DNA of 64,000 nucleotides from CAVWXT01 sp963759115 (GTDB lineage Bacteria; Planctomycetota; Planctomycetia; Pirellulales; Thermoguttaceae), in assembly GCA_963759115.1 (NCBI GenBank), contig CAVWXT010000001.1, positions 434,001 to 498,000 on the forward strand, given 5' to 3'. Shown here piece after piece: positions 49,849 through 60,851 of the stretch. The notes under the pieces were generated by a model that had not been told where the DNA came from, made no database searches, and worked only from the letters and a program-made list of their open reading frames with translations. How positions within the stretch are numbered: position 1 is the stretch's first letter; the number at the start of each line of letters is the position of its first letter. Position numbers and translations under genes: made by a program.

Positions 49849-50418
49849 TTAGGCATCCGGATTGATCGCCTCACTGTGTTTTCGACATGTCGCCTCCAGC
49901 AAAACCGCGTACACGACGGACACTATGGCAAAGCCTGTAGCCAAGGTGTTGGCGAGGCACTCGGGAACACATTTGCACCAGAGGCCGGTCGCTTCGTGGA
50001 CCAAAATGACTGCCCACACAATCAACGTGAAGTCGCTGAGGCCGATGGCCAGGCGGCTGACCGAGTAGCGCCGGGCCGACAACCACCACCCTTCGTCTTT
50101 CGGTTTCTCGATTTGTCCGAAGAGCACCCCAGTGATGGGATGCTCGGCGGCCTGCAGCTTCCTTTCCCAACTCTCGTACCAGAACTTGCTTCCACGATTT
50201 CCCAGGGTCCACGTCCATGCACACACTGCGCCGAACGACGCGATCACCACAGCCAGTCGAGGGCTCTTGCCGTCCGTCGCAACCAGCGCGACGAAGGCGG
50301 CTGCCAAAAACCCCCAAAAGAACAAAGCTCTCTTCCAAAAGAGATCGATCTCGAACTCTCGCGCCCGACTCGCCGCGTCGTACTTCGCGCGTTCGATTGA
50401 CTGGGGAGTGTGTTCCAT
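49849..50418 (-). CDS. Four-helix membrane protein of unknown function
   Basis: 189 residues. Hydrophobic segments near 29-46, 54-70, 125-143 and 152-170. A cytoplasmic stretch between helices 2 and 3 carries NRGSKFWYESWERKLQAAE, matching a small conserved bacterial family with an FWxxWE-type motif and no assigned role. The N-terminal charged helix REFEIDLFWKRALFFW is also typical of it. It lies downstream of the T6SS genes on the same strand but 76 bases after tssH and without T6SS features. Confidence 0.55.
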   Translation of the reverse strand: MEHTPQSIERAKYDAASRAREFEIDLFWKRALFFWGFLAAAFVALVATDGKSPRLAVVIASFGAVCAWTWTLGNRGSKFWYESWERKLQAAEHPITGVLFGQIEKPKDEGWWLSARRYSVSRLAIGLSDFTLIVWAVILVHEATGLWCKCVPECLANTLATGFAIVSVVYAVLLEATCRKHSEAINPDA

Positions 50419-50494
50419 CGTGATCTGCTTCGGTCAGGAAATGTCAGAACATGTGACAGGTTAGAGAATGCGTCAGAACTGCTCTACCACCCGA

Positions 50495-53276
50495 TCACTT
50501 GAATTCATACCGGAACGTCCCCTCCGGATTCATCGCCACCTTCACTTCCGAAATGGCCTGTCCTTCGGCCATCCGCGCCAAAAACTCGGCCGACATCTCG
50601 GGCAACAGCGTGCGGGTAAGGATGTGGTCGACGTTGCGGGCGCCGCTTTCCACCTCGGTGCAACGGGCGGCCACGCCGGCCACCAACTCGGGATCGTAGG
50701 AGAACTTCGCCCGATGGTTCTCCGCCACCCGGCGGGCGATCCGATCGAGCTGCAACACCACGATCCGCCGCATGGCGTCGTCGGAGAGCGGAAAATACGG
50801 CACCAACACCACGCGGCCGAGAAACGCCGGCTTGAAGGTCTTCAACAACTCCGGGTGCAACGCCTCGGCCAGCGCGGCCGGCTCGGGCCGGGTTTCCGGA
50901 TCGGCGCAGAGCTTCATGATGAGGTCGGTGGCCGCGTTCGAGGTCATGAGAATGAGCGTGTTCTTGAAGTCGATGTCGCGGCCCTCGCCGTCGCGGAGGC
51001 TGCCCTTGTCGAACACCTGGTAGAAGATGTCCTGCACGCCCGGATGGGCCTTCTCCATTTCATCGAGGAGGACAACGCTGTAGGGCCGGCGGCGGACGGC
51101 CTCGGTCAGCACGCCCCCTTCGCCGTAGCCCACGTAGCCCGGCGGCGAGCCCATCAGCAGCGACACCTTGTGCTCCTCCTTGAACTCCGACATGTTGATG
51201 ACCGTCATGTTCTGATCGCCGCCGTAGAGGAGCTCGGCCAGCGTGATGGCGGTTTCCGTTTTGCCGGTGCCGCTGGGGCCGACCAGCAGGAAGACGCCGA
51301 TGGGGCGGCGCGGATCGGTCAGATTGGCCCGCGAGGTGCGAATCCGCTGGGCGATCGCATCCAGCGCGTGCGACTGGCCGACGATGCGTTCCTCCATGCG
51401 CTGCTTAAGCCCCAGAACGGTGCGGATTTCGTCGGTCACCATGCGGCCCACGGGGATGCCGGTCCAGCCCGAGACCACCTCGGCCACGGCCTGCGAGTCG
51501 ACGCAGACTTGCATCAGCGGATGCTCGCCTTGCAGGGTCTTGAGCTGGCCACTGAGTTCGGCCAATTCCTTGCCAAGGCGGTCGCGTTCCTCGGGCGTGA
51601 GCGCTTCGGCGGCCGGCAATGGGGGCGGCGTTCCCGCGGGAAGACTGGCCGGGGGACTCGCTCCGCCGGATGGTGCGGGCGGGGCGGCCGTCGCAGGCAC
51701 GTTGGCAACCTGCCCCACGTTGGCAACCTGTCCCACAGGCGGCGCTTCCAGCCGGCTGCGAATCTCGCGGATCTTGCCGACCAATTCCGACTCTTCCTTC
51801 CACCGCGTTTCGAGAGCGGCCAGTTCCTTCTCGGCTGCGGTCTTGGCCTGCGTCAGGTCATCCAGCCGCTGCCGATGGTCGCCGCCCGAGCGATTTTCTC
51901 GATCCAGAATGTCGAAGGCCACCGTCAACTGTTCGATGCGGCGGCGGCAATCTTCCAGCGAGGCCGGCGTGGCCGAGTGACCGATGGCGACGCGGGCGGA
52001 CGCCGTATCCAACAGGCTCACGGCCTTGTCGGGCAACTGCCGCCCGGAGATGTAACGGTGCGAAAGCCGCACGGCATCCACGACGGCCTCGTCGAGGATG
52101 CGAACCTTGTGGTGCTTCTCCAGGGTCTCCACCAGACCGCGCATCATGTTCACGCCCGCGGCCTCGGTGGGCTCTTCGACCTTCACGACCTGGAAGCGGC
52201 GGGCGAGCGCCGCATCCTTCTCGAAATACTTCTTGTATTCGGCCCAGGTCGTGGCGGCGATCGTGCGGAGTTCGCCGCGGGCCAGGGCCGGCTTCAAGAG
52301 ATTGGCGGCGTCGCCCTGCCCGGCCTGCCCTCCCGCGCCGATCATGGTATGGGCCTCGTCGATGAAGAGGATGATCGGCTGGGGCGAGGCCTTCACTTCC
52401 TCGATCACGGATTTCAGGCGGTTCTCGAACTCGCCCTTGATGCCCGCCCCGGCTTGCAGCAGCCCCAGGTCGAGCGTGCGGATGGAAACGTTCTTCAGCG
52501 GCGGGGGCACGTCGCCGGCGGCGATGCGCAGGGCGAATCCCTCGACCACGGCCGTCTTGCCCACGCCCGCTTCGCCGGTCATGATCGGGTTGTTCTGGCG
52601 GCGGCGGGTGAGAATGTCGACGATCTGGCGGATCTCGGTGTCGCGTCCCAGCACGGGGTCAATGTCGCCGCGCCGGGCACGCGCGGTCAAGTCGATGGTG
52701 AACTGGTCCAGAGCCGGGGTCTTGGTGGGTCCCAGCGGGCCCGCGGGACGCCCGCCGGAAACGCCCGCCGCGGCCGGTTCGGCCGCCATTTCGCTGCGGG
52801 CCTCGCTGGTGTCGGCCGTCACGTCGCGCAGCTCTTTGTGCAGCGCTTCCGGCGAGATCTTCTCGAACTCGCGCGACGCCGCGTGGGCCGTCATCGCCAG
52901 CGTCTCGCTCGAGAGCAAGGCGGAGAGCAGGTAGCCCGAGCGGATCAGCGGGGCGCTGAAGCCGATGGAAGCCTCCATCCAGGCTTCTTTCACCAGGGTC
53001 ACGATATTGGGCGATAGGGCCGGGGCGCGGGAATTGCCCGTCTTGAAGCGGTCGATCACCGTGGTCAGATCGCGCGCAGCCGCGAAGTGTCGACGCCGTA
53101 ATGACGAAACACGGCCGCCAGATCGGCGTCGGAGATTTCGACCAGCTTCAAGAGCCAGTGCTCGATCTCCACGTTGTAGTGGGTACGCGAGAGACAGAGC
53201 CCCGCGGCGCTTCCAGCGCCCGGCGGCAGGTGTCGTTGAGCTTGCTCACCAGCGATTTCAGACTGATTTGATCCAT
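50495..53276 (-). CDS. tssH: T6SS ATPase ClpV (TssH), two N-terminal indels
   Basis: About 925 residues. It starts MDQISLKSLVSKLND; frames change near 53218 and 53070, rejoining at DTSRLRA/DLTTVIDRFKTGN. AAA1: GEAGVGKTAVVEG (Walker A) and ILFIDEAHTMIGAGG. AAA2: GPSGTGKTETA, SPPGYVGYGEGG and VVLLDEMEKAHP. ClpV recycles the contracted TssB-TssC sheath. The middle linker is unusual: two tandem 18-base DNA repeats (51701-51736) encode GQVANV twice, followed by a Pro/Ala/Ser-rich stretch, where ClpV normally has coiled coil. Last gene of the cluster, 3 bases after tssG. Confidence 0.9.
51701..51736. repeat. Tandem 18-bp repeat inside tssH
   Basis: gttggcaacctgccccac (51701-51718) and gttggcaacctgtcccac (51719-51736) differ at one base. 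On the coding strand each gives Gly-Gln-Val-Ala-Asn-Val. The repeat sits in the ClpV linker. Confidence 0.75.
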
Positions 53277-53278
53277 GG

Positions 53279-54364
53279 TCAACCTTCCCAAGAAAAGACG
53301 GCGTCAGAGACGTCCTGAGCGACTGTTTTGCTGAGAATCCAGGTGTTCCAGCCGAGCCGGGAGGGATCGGTCCCATCGCCGCCCAGACGGCAGCAGGGGA
53401 CTTCTGCCGCTTTGAGGACCACCTGAACGTCGAACTCGAATTGCGGGCCGGCGTAGGTGCGCGTCATTTCCGACAACGGCCGCAGCACGTCGCCGGAGGG
53501 CATCAGGCGGCGGAAGCCGGCGTAGCCCAGCGGCCCGACGCGCACGCGGAACTTGCCTTCCACGTCCCACACGCGCTGGCCGATCACGACGCTCCGGCCC
53601 AGTTGGGTGTTGAGCCCCTGCGGCCAGCGCGGGCAGGGCAACGACAACTGGTCGTCCTCGCTGAGATACAGCCATTGTCCGCGGAACTGCCCGATCACGA
53701 CCGGCAGCTCGAAGTAATCGGCGAGGATTCGCTCCAGCGCCTGGGCCGAGCGGGGATGGTGCGCGAAATGTCCGGCGTAGAAGAGGATTGCCTCGTCGTC
53801 GAACGACAGGCGGCCGCGCAATCCGCCGGTGCCCAGCCCCAGCAGGCAATACAAACACTGCGTAACGAGGTCGTCCGCTCCTTCCGCCGCCGCCGACTGA
53901 AACTGCTCATAGGCGAACGGCAGACGATACTTCTGCCAGCCCCGATAGAAGAGCGACGTCACCCGGTGATTGAAGACGTCGAGGAAGTCGCGCAGGGCGA
54001 AATCCTTGGCGCAGGTGCGCTCGATCAACAGCGTGGTGTAGTGGCGCGGCAGGACCCCGTTGGGACCGGTGAGCCCCAGAAAGGCCGTGACCATCTCGGG
54101 CGGCCGCGGCTCTGTGGGACAACGGATTTCGCTGATCGAGCCGGTGGGGAAACTGTGCGAGGGCAAGGCCCGAAAACGGACCGCCTCTTGCCCTGGCGCG
54201 TTGTCCTGTCCCACGGGAAATCGCGGCCGGCCGCTCTCGGCGCGGGAAACGTTTCTGGCGGCGCACTCCAAGACGCGCACCGCCTGGAAGAAGTCGAAGC
54301 GATAGGCGTCGGCGTGCAGCCGGTCGATCAGAGCAGTATCATTTCGCCCGCTCGCGGCAGCCAT
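53279..54364 (-). CDS. tssG: T6SS baseplate protein TssG
   Basis: 361 residues from the ATG at 54364 (MAAASGRNDTALIDRL), overlapping tssF by 37 bases. Conserved TssG/ImpH features: AYRFDFFQAVRVLE at the start, VRFRALPSHSFPTGSI, MVTAFLGLTGPNGVLPRHYT, DFALRDFLDVFNHRVTSLFYRGWQKYR, and LGYAGFRRLMPSG. TssG joins TssF, TssE and TssK in the baseplate wedge. Length is normal and no indel is visible. Confidence 0.92.
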   Translation of the reverse strand: MAAASGRNDTALIDRLHADAYRFDFFQAVRVLECAARNVSRAESGRPRFPVGQDNAPGQEAVRFRALPSHSFPTGSISEIRCPTEPRPPEMVTAFLGLTGPNGVLPRHYTTLLIERTCAKDFALRDFLDVFNHRVTSLFYRGWQKYRLPFAYEQFQSAAAEGADDLVTQCLYCLLGLGTGGLRGRLSFDDEAILFYAGHFAHHPRSAQALERILADYFELPVVIGQFRGQWLYLSEDDQLSLPCPRWPQGLNTQLGRSVVIGQRVWDVEGKFRVRVGPLGYAGFRRLMPSGDVLRPLSEMTRTYAGPQFEFDVQVVLKAAEVPCCRLGGDGTDPSRLGWNTWILSKTVAQDVSDAVFSWEG

Positions 54365-56169
54365 TTCCGCAGCTCTCCTTCGCGCCGATTGGTGGTGACG
54401 ATCAGCTTGGAAAACGAGTTGATGTTGCAGTACAGGCCGAGGAAGTGCTCGAGGACCGAGGCAAACAGGAAGACGCCGCTGCCGGCAAAGCGGTCCTCGT
54501 CGAGGTGTACCGTGACCTCGACTCCGCGGCAGAATCCGCCGCGGACGTCGCCGGGCACGCGTCCCACCACGCGGCGGCTGCGGACGCTGAGAATCCCGTC
54601 GATCATGGACCGCGTTTCGGCCGAATCGGCGAAGTCGTACAGTTTGAGGATCTCGCGCAGGGCGTCGGCGCCCTCCTCGCCATCGACCAGCGAAAGATGG
54701 TTCAGCGACAAGTGGGAAATCGATCGCCACACCGCACCTCGCTTGAGCGCGGGGCGAAGGGTCTTCGTCGGCCGGCCCGTCAGACACGTGATCCGGGCGA
54801 TCGGTCCGCCCGCGGCGAGCCGAAAGGCCGATTCGCCCGCCGAAAACGGCAATTGGTGGGGCAGATCGCGGCTCAAGCACGTGGTTTCCACGTCCAGCGT
54901 GCCGTTGGCCGGGGCCGAAGGGTCGAAGCCCAAGTCGACCAGCGACAGGTAGACTTCGCTTCCGTCCGCCCGCGGTTGGCCCGCCTGGCCGGCCGGCCGG
55001 CGCGTGGCCCACCAAAAGGTCTTCTGCTGGCGGCGGTCGGCCGCGTGTTTGAACGAGTAGAACGGCTGGTACTCGACCGCGGCGTGGTCGGGCGCGGTCG
55101 CCGTGACCCGGTCGATCGAGTAGACCTCGTGGGCCATCGGCCGCCGGGCATCGGGCACCACGCGGTATTCGGTTTCGGTGTGCGTCAGCGCGATGGGCTC
55201 CGCCCGCTGCTGATACAGATTGACGATCGGCGCACAACCAAGCTGCAAGGTGTCGGCCGTGACGTTCTGCTCCAAGTCGACGCTGGTTCGACTGAGATAG
55301 AAGAAGACCTCCAGTTGGTTGCCCACCTTCGCGAGCGCTCGCCGGCCCATGCCGGCCAAATCGAAGAACAAGAACTTCTGCGGGAAGGCGAAGTATTCGG
55401 TCAACAGGCGATATCCCAGCAGCGAGCGCGGGGAATAGGGCAACATTCCCTCGTCGGGCCCGAAGCCCACCGGCTGCACGCAGCCGCGATCGAGCACCGC
55501 GGGCTCGCGGTCGGTCGGCCCAGTGGCCAGGGCCACTCCAAGCGTGTTGTTCAACAGCAACTCGTACAGGGCAAATACGTGCTGCGACTGCCCTTTGAGG
55601 AACAGCCGCAGCGATTCCGGGGCCAATTGCCGGAAGGTCATTTCCTTGGCGAAGCACTGCAACTGGATTCTGAGGACGGCCACGGCGTTGGCGCTGTGGA
55701 CGGTCTGCGGGGCGGCAAACGGCCGTCCGGTCACGGCCGCGGACGAAAGCTCGATGGGCCAGAGCGCGGTGGGATAGCAGGTGCGAAAGCGGCACGGCTC
55801 GCCCTCGATCGGGGCCGTCTCCAGCATCGCGTGGCGCGGGATCGTGTAGGCGGCGGACAACTCGCCCTGCCCGCGATCAAGCGCGAACTGGGCAACGGCC
55901 ATGGCGGGGATCGGGGCCTGATAATGCGGATAGAGCACGCCCATCAGGGCGTCGGTGATCTCGGGAAAGTCGTCGTCCAGCTTGTGCCGCGTGCGGGCGT
56001 TGAGGTACGCGAAGGCCTCGATCAATCGCTCGACGTGCGGGTCTTCGGCCACGTCGGGGCCCAGGCGGAGCCGGCCGGCGATCTTGGGATGGGCCTCGGC
56101 AAACTCGGCGCCCAGCCGGCGGACGAAGGCCAGTTCACGCTGGTAATAGGGGAGCAGTTCCTCGCTCAT
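54328..56169 (-). CDS. tssF: T6SS baseplate protein TssF
   Basis: 613 residues, full length. The start MSEELLPYYQRELAFVRRLG is diagnostic of TssF/ImpG, followed by DPHVERLIEAFAYLNARTRHKLDDDFPEIT and MGVLYPHYQAPIPAM. Near the end come SRRVVGRVPGD and GSGVFLFASVLEHFLGLYCNINSFSKLIV. The start overlaps the tssE stop (ATGA), indicating translational coupling. Structural wedge protein of the T6SS baseplate. Confidence 0.94.
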   Translation of the reverse strand: MSEELLPYYQRELAFVRRLGAEFAEAHPKIAGRLRLGPDVAEDPHVERLIEAFAYLNARTRHKLDDDFPEITDALMGVLYPHYQAPIPAMAVAQFALDRGQGELSAAYTIPRHAMLETAPIEGEPCRFRTCYPTALWPIELSSAAVTGRPFAAPQTVHSANAVAVLRIQLQCFAKEMTFRQLAPESLRLFLKGQSQHVFALYELLLNNTLGVALATGPTDREPAVLDRGCVQPVGFGPDEGMLPYSPRSLLGYRLLTEYFAFPQKFLFFDLAGMGRRALAKVGNQLEVFFYLSRTSVDLEQNVTADTLQLGCAPIVNLYQQRAEPIALTHTETEYRVVPDARRPMAHEVYSIDRVTATAPDHAAVEYQPFYSFKHAADRRQQKTFWWATRRPAGQAGQPRADGSEVYLSLVDLGFDPSAPANGTLDVETTCLSRDLPHQLPFSAGESAFRLAAGGPIARITCLTGRPTKTLRPALKRGAVWRSISHLSLNHLSLVDGEEGADALREILKLYDFADSAETRSMIDGILSVRSRRVVGRVPGDVRGGFCRGVEVTVHLDEDRFAGSGVFLFASVLEHFLGLYCNINSFSKLIVTTNRREGELRKWLPRAGEMILL

Positions 56170-56660
56170 CGACTTGTTCCCTTCACCGCCACGTTGCCCG
56201 TGACCGGCTGCAGCGCCGAGTCGAACACGATGGGTTCGGGCGCCGGCTCGGCGTGCAGCATGGCGTTGATGCGGAACCGCAGCGTGCGGTCCAGCGGCTC
56301 GGCGTTGCCGAGCATCTCGACGGCGACTTTCGTGAAGCGGGGCTCGAAGAGCCGCAGCACCTTTTCGCAGTCCTCGCGGAACTGGTCCCGCCCGACGGCC
56401 GAACCCAGGGCGGACCCCGTCATGTCGGGAATCCCGTAGTTCACCAGCGACAACTCCAACTCGTCGAGGTTTGCCGGCCACGACCGGCAGCGCCGCCGCG
56501 TGTTCAGCAGGTTCTCCAGGTCGCGGCGGAGGTGCTGCTTCAAGTCGCGCAGGAGTTGGCTGCGCGACGTGGGCGATTCCCGGCTGGCCGTCGGCTCGTA
56601 GTCGATCAGGCGATCGAGCACCGAGGGCACCAGCGGCTGATCGGCTTCAATTCGCGCCAT
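56166..56660 (-). CDS. tssE: T6SS baseplate protein TssE
   Basis: 164 residues, gp25-like. PLVPSVLDRLIDYEP at the start, then LRRDLENLLNTRRRCRSWPANLDELELSLVNYGIPD, the conserved TssE core, and EPRFTKVAVEML. It links the baseplate to the sheath. Overlaps tagJ by 14 bases and tssF by 4. Confidence 0.92.
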   Translation of the reverse strand: MARIEADQPLVPSVLDRLIDYEPTASRESPTSRSQLLRDLKQHLRRDLENLLNTRRRCRSWPANLDELELSLVNYGIPDMTGSALGSAVGRDQFREDCEKVLRLFEPRFTKVAVEMLGNAEPLDRTLRFRINAMLHAEPAPEPIVFDSALQPVTGNVAVKGTSR

Positions 56661-57468
56661 GGTCGGTCTCCGCCTCGGCAGCAGCGATCGTGATCTCCTT
56701 CAACTCCAGGATGCCGACGTCTTCCTCTCCCAGGGCGAACATGCGCTGGCCCATCCCCCGGACCGGCGCGTCTTCGCCGCCCTGCCAATTGGTCAAGCGG
56801 CCCAGCCGGATGCGGTCGTCGGGGTCGGCGTGCGAGCCGGCGTAGAGCGTGGGAAGAAAGACTTCGCCGTCGGGGCCGCCGCGAACGACCATGTGGGCCC
56901 GCCGCCAGAGCAGATCGCGCGGCCGCACGGGGTCGCGGAACTCGATCAACTCGACGCGTTCCATCGGAATCCAGTAGTATTTGCCCGTGGTCGTAAGCAC
57001 TTCGAAGAACGAGGAGGTGAGGTCGTCGATGTCGCGAATGTCGCTGAAAGGGCGGCCGCCGGAGGCGCCGGGAAACTCCGGCCGCTCTTCTTCCGCCTGG
57101 TCGAGCAAGGCCGCGGCTTCGGCGGGCTGGCCCTCGCGAATGCGAATCGACGCGTCCAGGTGCAGCTTCACGCGCGGCGGCCCGGCGTCGAGCAGTTCGG
57201 GCATGCGCCCTTCCGCGTAGAACTGCTGGCGGGCCTGCTCGGCGCGGAGCAACTGCCGAAACAGGCTGATCCCCACGGCCGACAACACGTCTTGCTGGCC
57301 GAGCGTGTCGAGTTGCTTGTCGGCCCGCTCAAACTCGCCGGCAAAGCAGAGCAATTCGGCCAACAGGCCGCGCGGGCCCTGTTCGGCGGGCCGCCGCTTG
57401 ACCTCGTCGGTGGCCGCGGCGATGGCCTCCGCCATTTGGCCGGATCGGTAAAGTTCTGCGGCATTCAT
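56647..57468 (-). CDS. tagJ: T6SS accessory protein TagJ (ImpE/SciE)
   Basis: 273 residues. The N-terminal helical part resembles TPR (AAELYRSGQMAEAIAAATDEVKRRPA; LLAELLCFAGEFERADKQLDTL), and the C-terminal ImpE domain contains YYWIPMERVELIEFRDP, DLLWRRAHM and EVFLPTLYAGSH. In other systems TagJ binds TssB and helps ClpV act on the sheath. Its presence together with duplicate tssC genes resembles the imp clusters of rhizobia and agrobacteria. Confidence 0.88.
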   Translation of the reverse strand: MNAAELYRSGQMAEAIAAATDEVKRRPAEQGPRGLLAELLCFAGEFERADKQLDTLGQQDVLSAVGISLFRQLLRAEQARQQFYAEGRMPELLDAGPPRVKLHLDASIRIREGQPAEAAALLDQAEEERPEFPGASGGRPFSDIRDIDDLTSSFFEVLTTTGKYYWIPMERVELIEFRDPVRPRDLLWRRAHMVVRGGPDGEVFLPTLYAGSHADPDDRIRLGRLTNWQGGEDAPVRGMGQRMFALGEEDVGILELKEITIAAAEAETDHGAN

Positions 57469-57553
57469 GCGCGATCCCCTTTGCTATGGGAAAGACTTCC
57501 AGAAGTTGTAAACACCGGCGTTCGCTCTCTCATGGATGGCCGTGCAACGGCCG

Positions 57554-59153
57554 TCAGGCGGCTTGTCCCGGCGTCAGTTCCGTGGTCACACGCAACGTCG
57601 TTGTCAACTCGTCCAGCTCGAAATGCGGCCAGAGATGCGCCACGCACAGATAGCTGCCCGGTTTGCCCGGATGCTCGCGCACCCGCACGCTGGCCTCGCG
57701 GAGCGGGTAGACGGCCTTGACCGCCGGGGATGCCTCGCTGTCGGACGTGACGTATCGTTGGATCCAATGGTTGAGGTATTCTTCGCACTCGCCGGCTTCG
57801 GCAAACGAGCCGATCTTGTCGCGAGCGGCCACCTTCAGGTAGTGCGCGAACCGCGACACGCACAACATGTATTGGAGCATGGCGGAGATGCGGGCGTTCA
57901 TGGTGGCCGCCAGCTCGTCGTATTTCTTGGGCAATTGCACCGATTGATTGCCGTAAAACGCCGAGAAATCGGTGTCGGCGCAATGGCACAAGGGGATGAA
58001 GCCCAGTTCGCTCAGTTCCTGTTCCTGAAAGTCGGTGACGATGACGTCGGTGGAGCACTTGGGCGCGACGCCGTGCTTGTCGGTCGAGAAGCAGTGGACC
58101 GGCAGCCCCGAGACCATCCCGCCTTTCACCTCGTCGCGTTCCACGCCGCGAATGCCGGCCAGCCAACTGGTTTCGGCGAAGGTCCGGATGACCACGGCCC
58201 CGAAGGCATAGGCCGCATTGCCCCAGAGATAGGCGTTTCGGTCGGGGCCGGCCACGTCCTCGCGATAGCGGAAGCCGTCGACCCGCGAGCCGTCATCCTC
58301 GTACGGCAGCCGCAGGAGGATGCGGGGGAGCGTCAGGCCCACGAAGCGCGCGTCCTCGGTCTGGCGAAAGGCCTTCCATTTCAGGTATTCGAGCTGGTCG
58401 AACGTCTTGGCGAGATTCAGCGGCTGTTCGAGGTCGGAGAACTGGTCCAGGCCGAACATCGACGGGTGAACGCCGGCGATGAAGGGCGCGAAGGCCGCCG
58501 CCGCCACTTGCGAGATGGCCTGGAGCGTTGCCACGTCATCGACGGGGTGAGCCGCCAGGGATGCGGCCAAATTTCGTAATCGCCCAGCAGCAGGCCGAAT
58601 GGTTCGCCGCCCGGCGTGCCGAATTCGTCGCTGTAGACTTTGCGGAACAACTGGCTCTGGTCGAACTCGATGGCCCGTTCGAGATCGCGGGCCAGTTCGT
58701 TCCAGGAGACGCTCAAGACGCGGATTTTGACGTTTTCAGCCCCTTCGGCCTGCTCGGCCAGGTAGCGCAGGCCGCGCCACGACGCCTCCAGTTTCTGGAA
58801 GCGGGGATGATGGAGGATGGCGTTGACCTGGCCGTCGAGCAAGGCATCGAGCAGGGCGACGTCGCGGCTGAGCAACCGCACCAAGTCGTCTTTCGACCGC
58901 GGCCGCTTTCCCGGCGCGATCTCGGCCAGCCAGCGGCGCAAGGCCTGTTGCGGGGATGGTTCCTGGAGGAACTCGTCCAACGAGGCCCGCGCCGGGCCCG
59001 CAGCCGCCGTAGCGGCCAGCAGCGAATCGAGCAACCCGCCGGCAGGCGGCTCCGGCAGGCCGCCGGCCGGCGCCCCGGCGGAGCGCCGGCGGCCTCGGCA
59101 AACATCGCCTGGGGGCTGCCCGTGCGATTGTTCTCCGCAGTTTCTCCAGCCAT
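57554..59153 (-). CDS. tssC2: Second T6SS sheath large subunit (TssC paralogue), two indels
   Basis: About 530 residues. It starts MAGETAENN; the frame changes near 59070 (Gly/Pro-rich) and near 58565. N-terminal LLDSLLAATAAAGPARASLDEFL, then VNAILHHPRFQKLEASWRGLRYLAE, LERAIEFDQSQLFRKVYSDEFGTPGGEPFG, and the C-terminal FAHYLKVAARDKIGSF and YPLREASVRVREHPGKPGSY show the TssC/VipB fold. It differs from the upstream TssC by a ~70-residue N-terminal addition. Two TssC proteins also occur in Agrobacterium (TssC40 and TssC41). Its partner in the sheath is unknown. Confidence 0.88.
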
Positions 59154-59218
59154 CCGCACCACTCCGTTTCCCGCCCCCGCCGGGCGTGCTGCCAGCCTGT
59201 CGAAGGAACCGGTTTGTG

Positions 59219-59297
59219 GTTGTGGGAGGCGACTCCAGTCGCCGATTTTTCCGCGGATTCTACATCGCCATCGGCGACTGGAGTCGCCTCCCACAAC
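59219..59297. repeat. Perfect 27-bp inverted repeat between the two tssC genes
   Basis: Arms 59219-59245 and 59271-59297 are identical in all 27 bases, with a 25-base loop. The arm begins gttgtgggaggcgactcc. The start of another copy (19 of 20 bases) lies at 63981-64000, so this is a dispersed palindromic element. Confidence 0.8.
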
Positions 59298-59356
59298 GCA
59301 ACCGGCATGCCACGGCGTCGCTGGCCGCACACACAGGGTGGGCACCGCCCAACGAA

Positions 59357-60851
59357 TCACTTCTGCAGTTGAGGAATCCGGGCCACCATCCGCAACGAAG
59401 TCGTCAATTCCTCCATTTGCAGCCAGGGCCGCAGCCAGGCCACCGCGTTGTAGCTGCCCGGGTGCCGGGAACCTCGCGGACTTCGATCTTGGCCTCCCGC
59501 AGCGGATAGCGAGCCTTGACTTCCTGACTGGGTTTTGGATCGGCGCTGACGTAGTTGGCAATCCAACGCTCCAGCCAGCTCTGGCAGTCTTCGCGCTCCA
59601 TGAACGAGCCGATCTTGTCGCGGGCAATGACCTTGAGGTAATGCGCGAAGCGGGACGAGGCCATGATGTACGGCAGCCGGGCGGAAATGGCCGCATTGGC
59701 GGTCGCTTCGGGACGATCGTACTTCTTGGGCTTCTGCGTGGTCTGCGCCAAAGAACACGGCGTAGTCGGTGTTCTTGTAGTGGCACAACGGCAGGAAGCC
59801 CAGCTTGCTCAGCTCCGCCTCGCGGCGATCGGTGATGCCGATCTCCGTGGGGCATTTCAGGTCGGCGTCGCCGTCGTCGCTGGTGAAGATGTGCGCCGGC
59901 AGGCCCTCGACCTTGCCGCCCCCTTCGGCCCCGCGGATGGCCGTGCAGAAACCGTACTGGGCGAAGGCGTCGGTCATGCGGGTGCCCATCACGTAGGCCG
60001 CGTTCATCCAGCAATAGTGCTCGTGCGGGAACGGCTTGGCCTTTCCGACTTTGTCCAACGGGGCCTCCTCGTAATCGAAGGCCTCGACCGGCTTGGTCTG
60101 CGAGCCGTAAGGCAGGCGGGCCAACACCCGCGGCATGGTCAGCACTGCGAACCGCGAATCCTCCGACTCCCGATACGACTTCCATTTCGTGTATTCGATG
60201 GTGTCGAAGATCTTCTCCAGGTCGCGGGGCTTGGAAAGCTCGGTGAACTCCTCGAAGCCGAACAACGCCGGCGCCGCCGCCGTGATGAACGGGCAGAACG
60301 CCGCCGCCGCCACGTTCGACATCTTCGTCAGCATGTCGATGTCTTCGGGATGGTTCGTGAACTCGTAGTCGCCGATCAACGCCCCGTACGGCTCGCCGCC
60401 GGGGGTGCCGAACTCGTTTTCGTACAACTTCTTGAAGGCCTGGCTCTGGTCGAACTCTACGGCCCGGTCCAGATCCTTGAACAGCTCGCGCTTGGAGACG
60501 TTCATCACCTTCAGCTTCAGTTGGGCGCTGGTCTCGCTGTTCATCACGAGGTAATTCAGGCCCCGCCAGGAGCCCTCCAGCTTCTGAAACTCGGGGGCGT
60601 GCATCACGGCCGCGAGTTGCTTGGAGATGACCGCATCGATGGCCGTGATGGCCGTCGAAATCGTGCGGGTGACGTCCTTGTTCCAACTGACCGTGCCTTT
60701 GAGGGCCTCCTCGGTCAGGGTGCGCAACAGTTCCTGCGCGGGACTGCTCGGTTTGCTTGGTGGCTTTGATGGCCTGGTCCAGAAGGCTGCCTTCCTTGAC
60801 CAGGACTTGCGCCGCTTCGGCCTGTGATTTCAGTTCTTCGCCCGTGCTCAT
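59357..60851 (-). CDS. tssC: T6SS sheath large subunit TssC, three indels
   Basis: About 498 residues; frames change near 60750, 59750 (two bases lost in gca-ca-g) and 59465. Core: TSAQLKLKVMNVSKRELFKDLDRAVEFDQSQAFKKLYENEFGTPGGEPYGALIGDYEF, FRGAEGGGK-like CTAIRGAEGGGKVEGLP, and C-terminal ASSRFAHYLKVIARDKIGSF, YPLREAKIEVREVPG and LQMEELTTSLRMVARIP. Forms the contractile sheath with TssB. The start overlaps the tssB stop (ATGA). The length is that of a standard TssC. Confidence 0.92.

Noticed and set aside
50468..53017. Long plus-strand open frame (849 codons) opposite tssH
   Set aside because: Antisense shadow; ClpV motifs on the minus strand are unambiguous.
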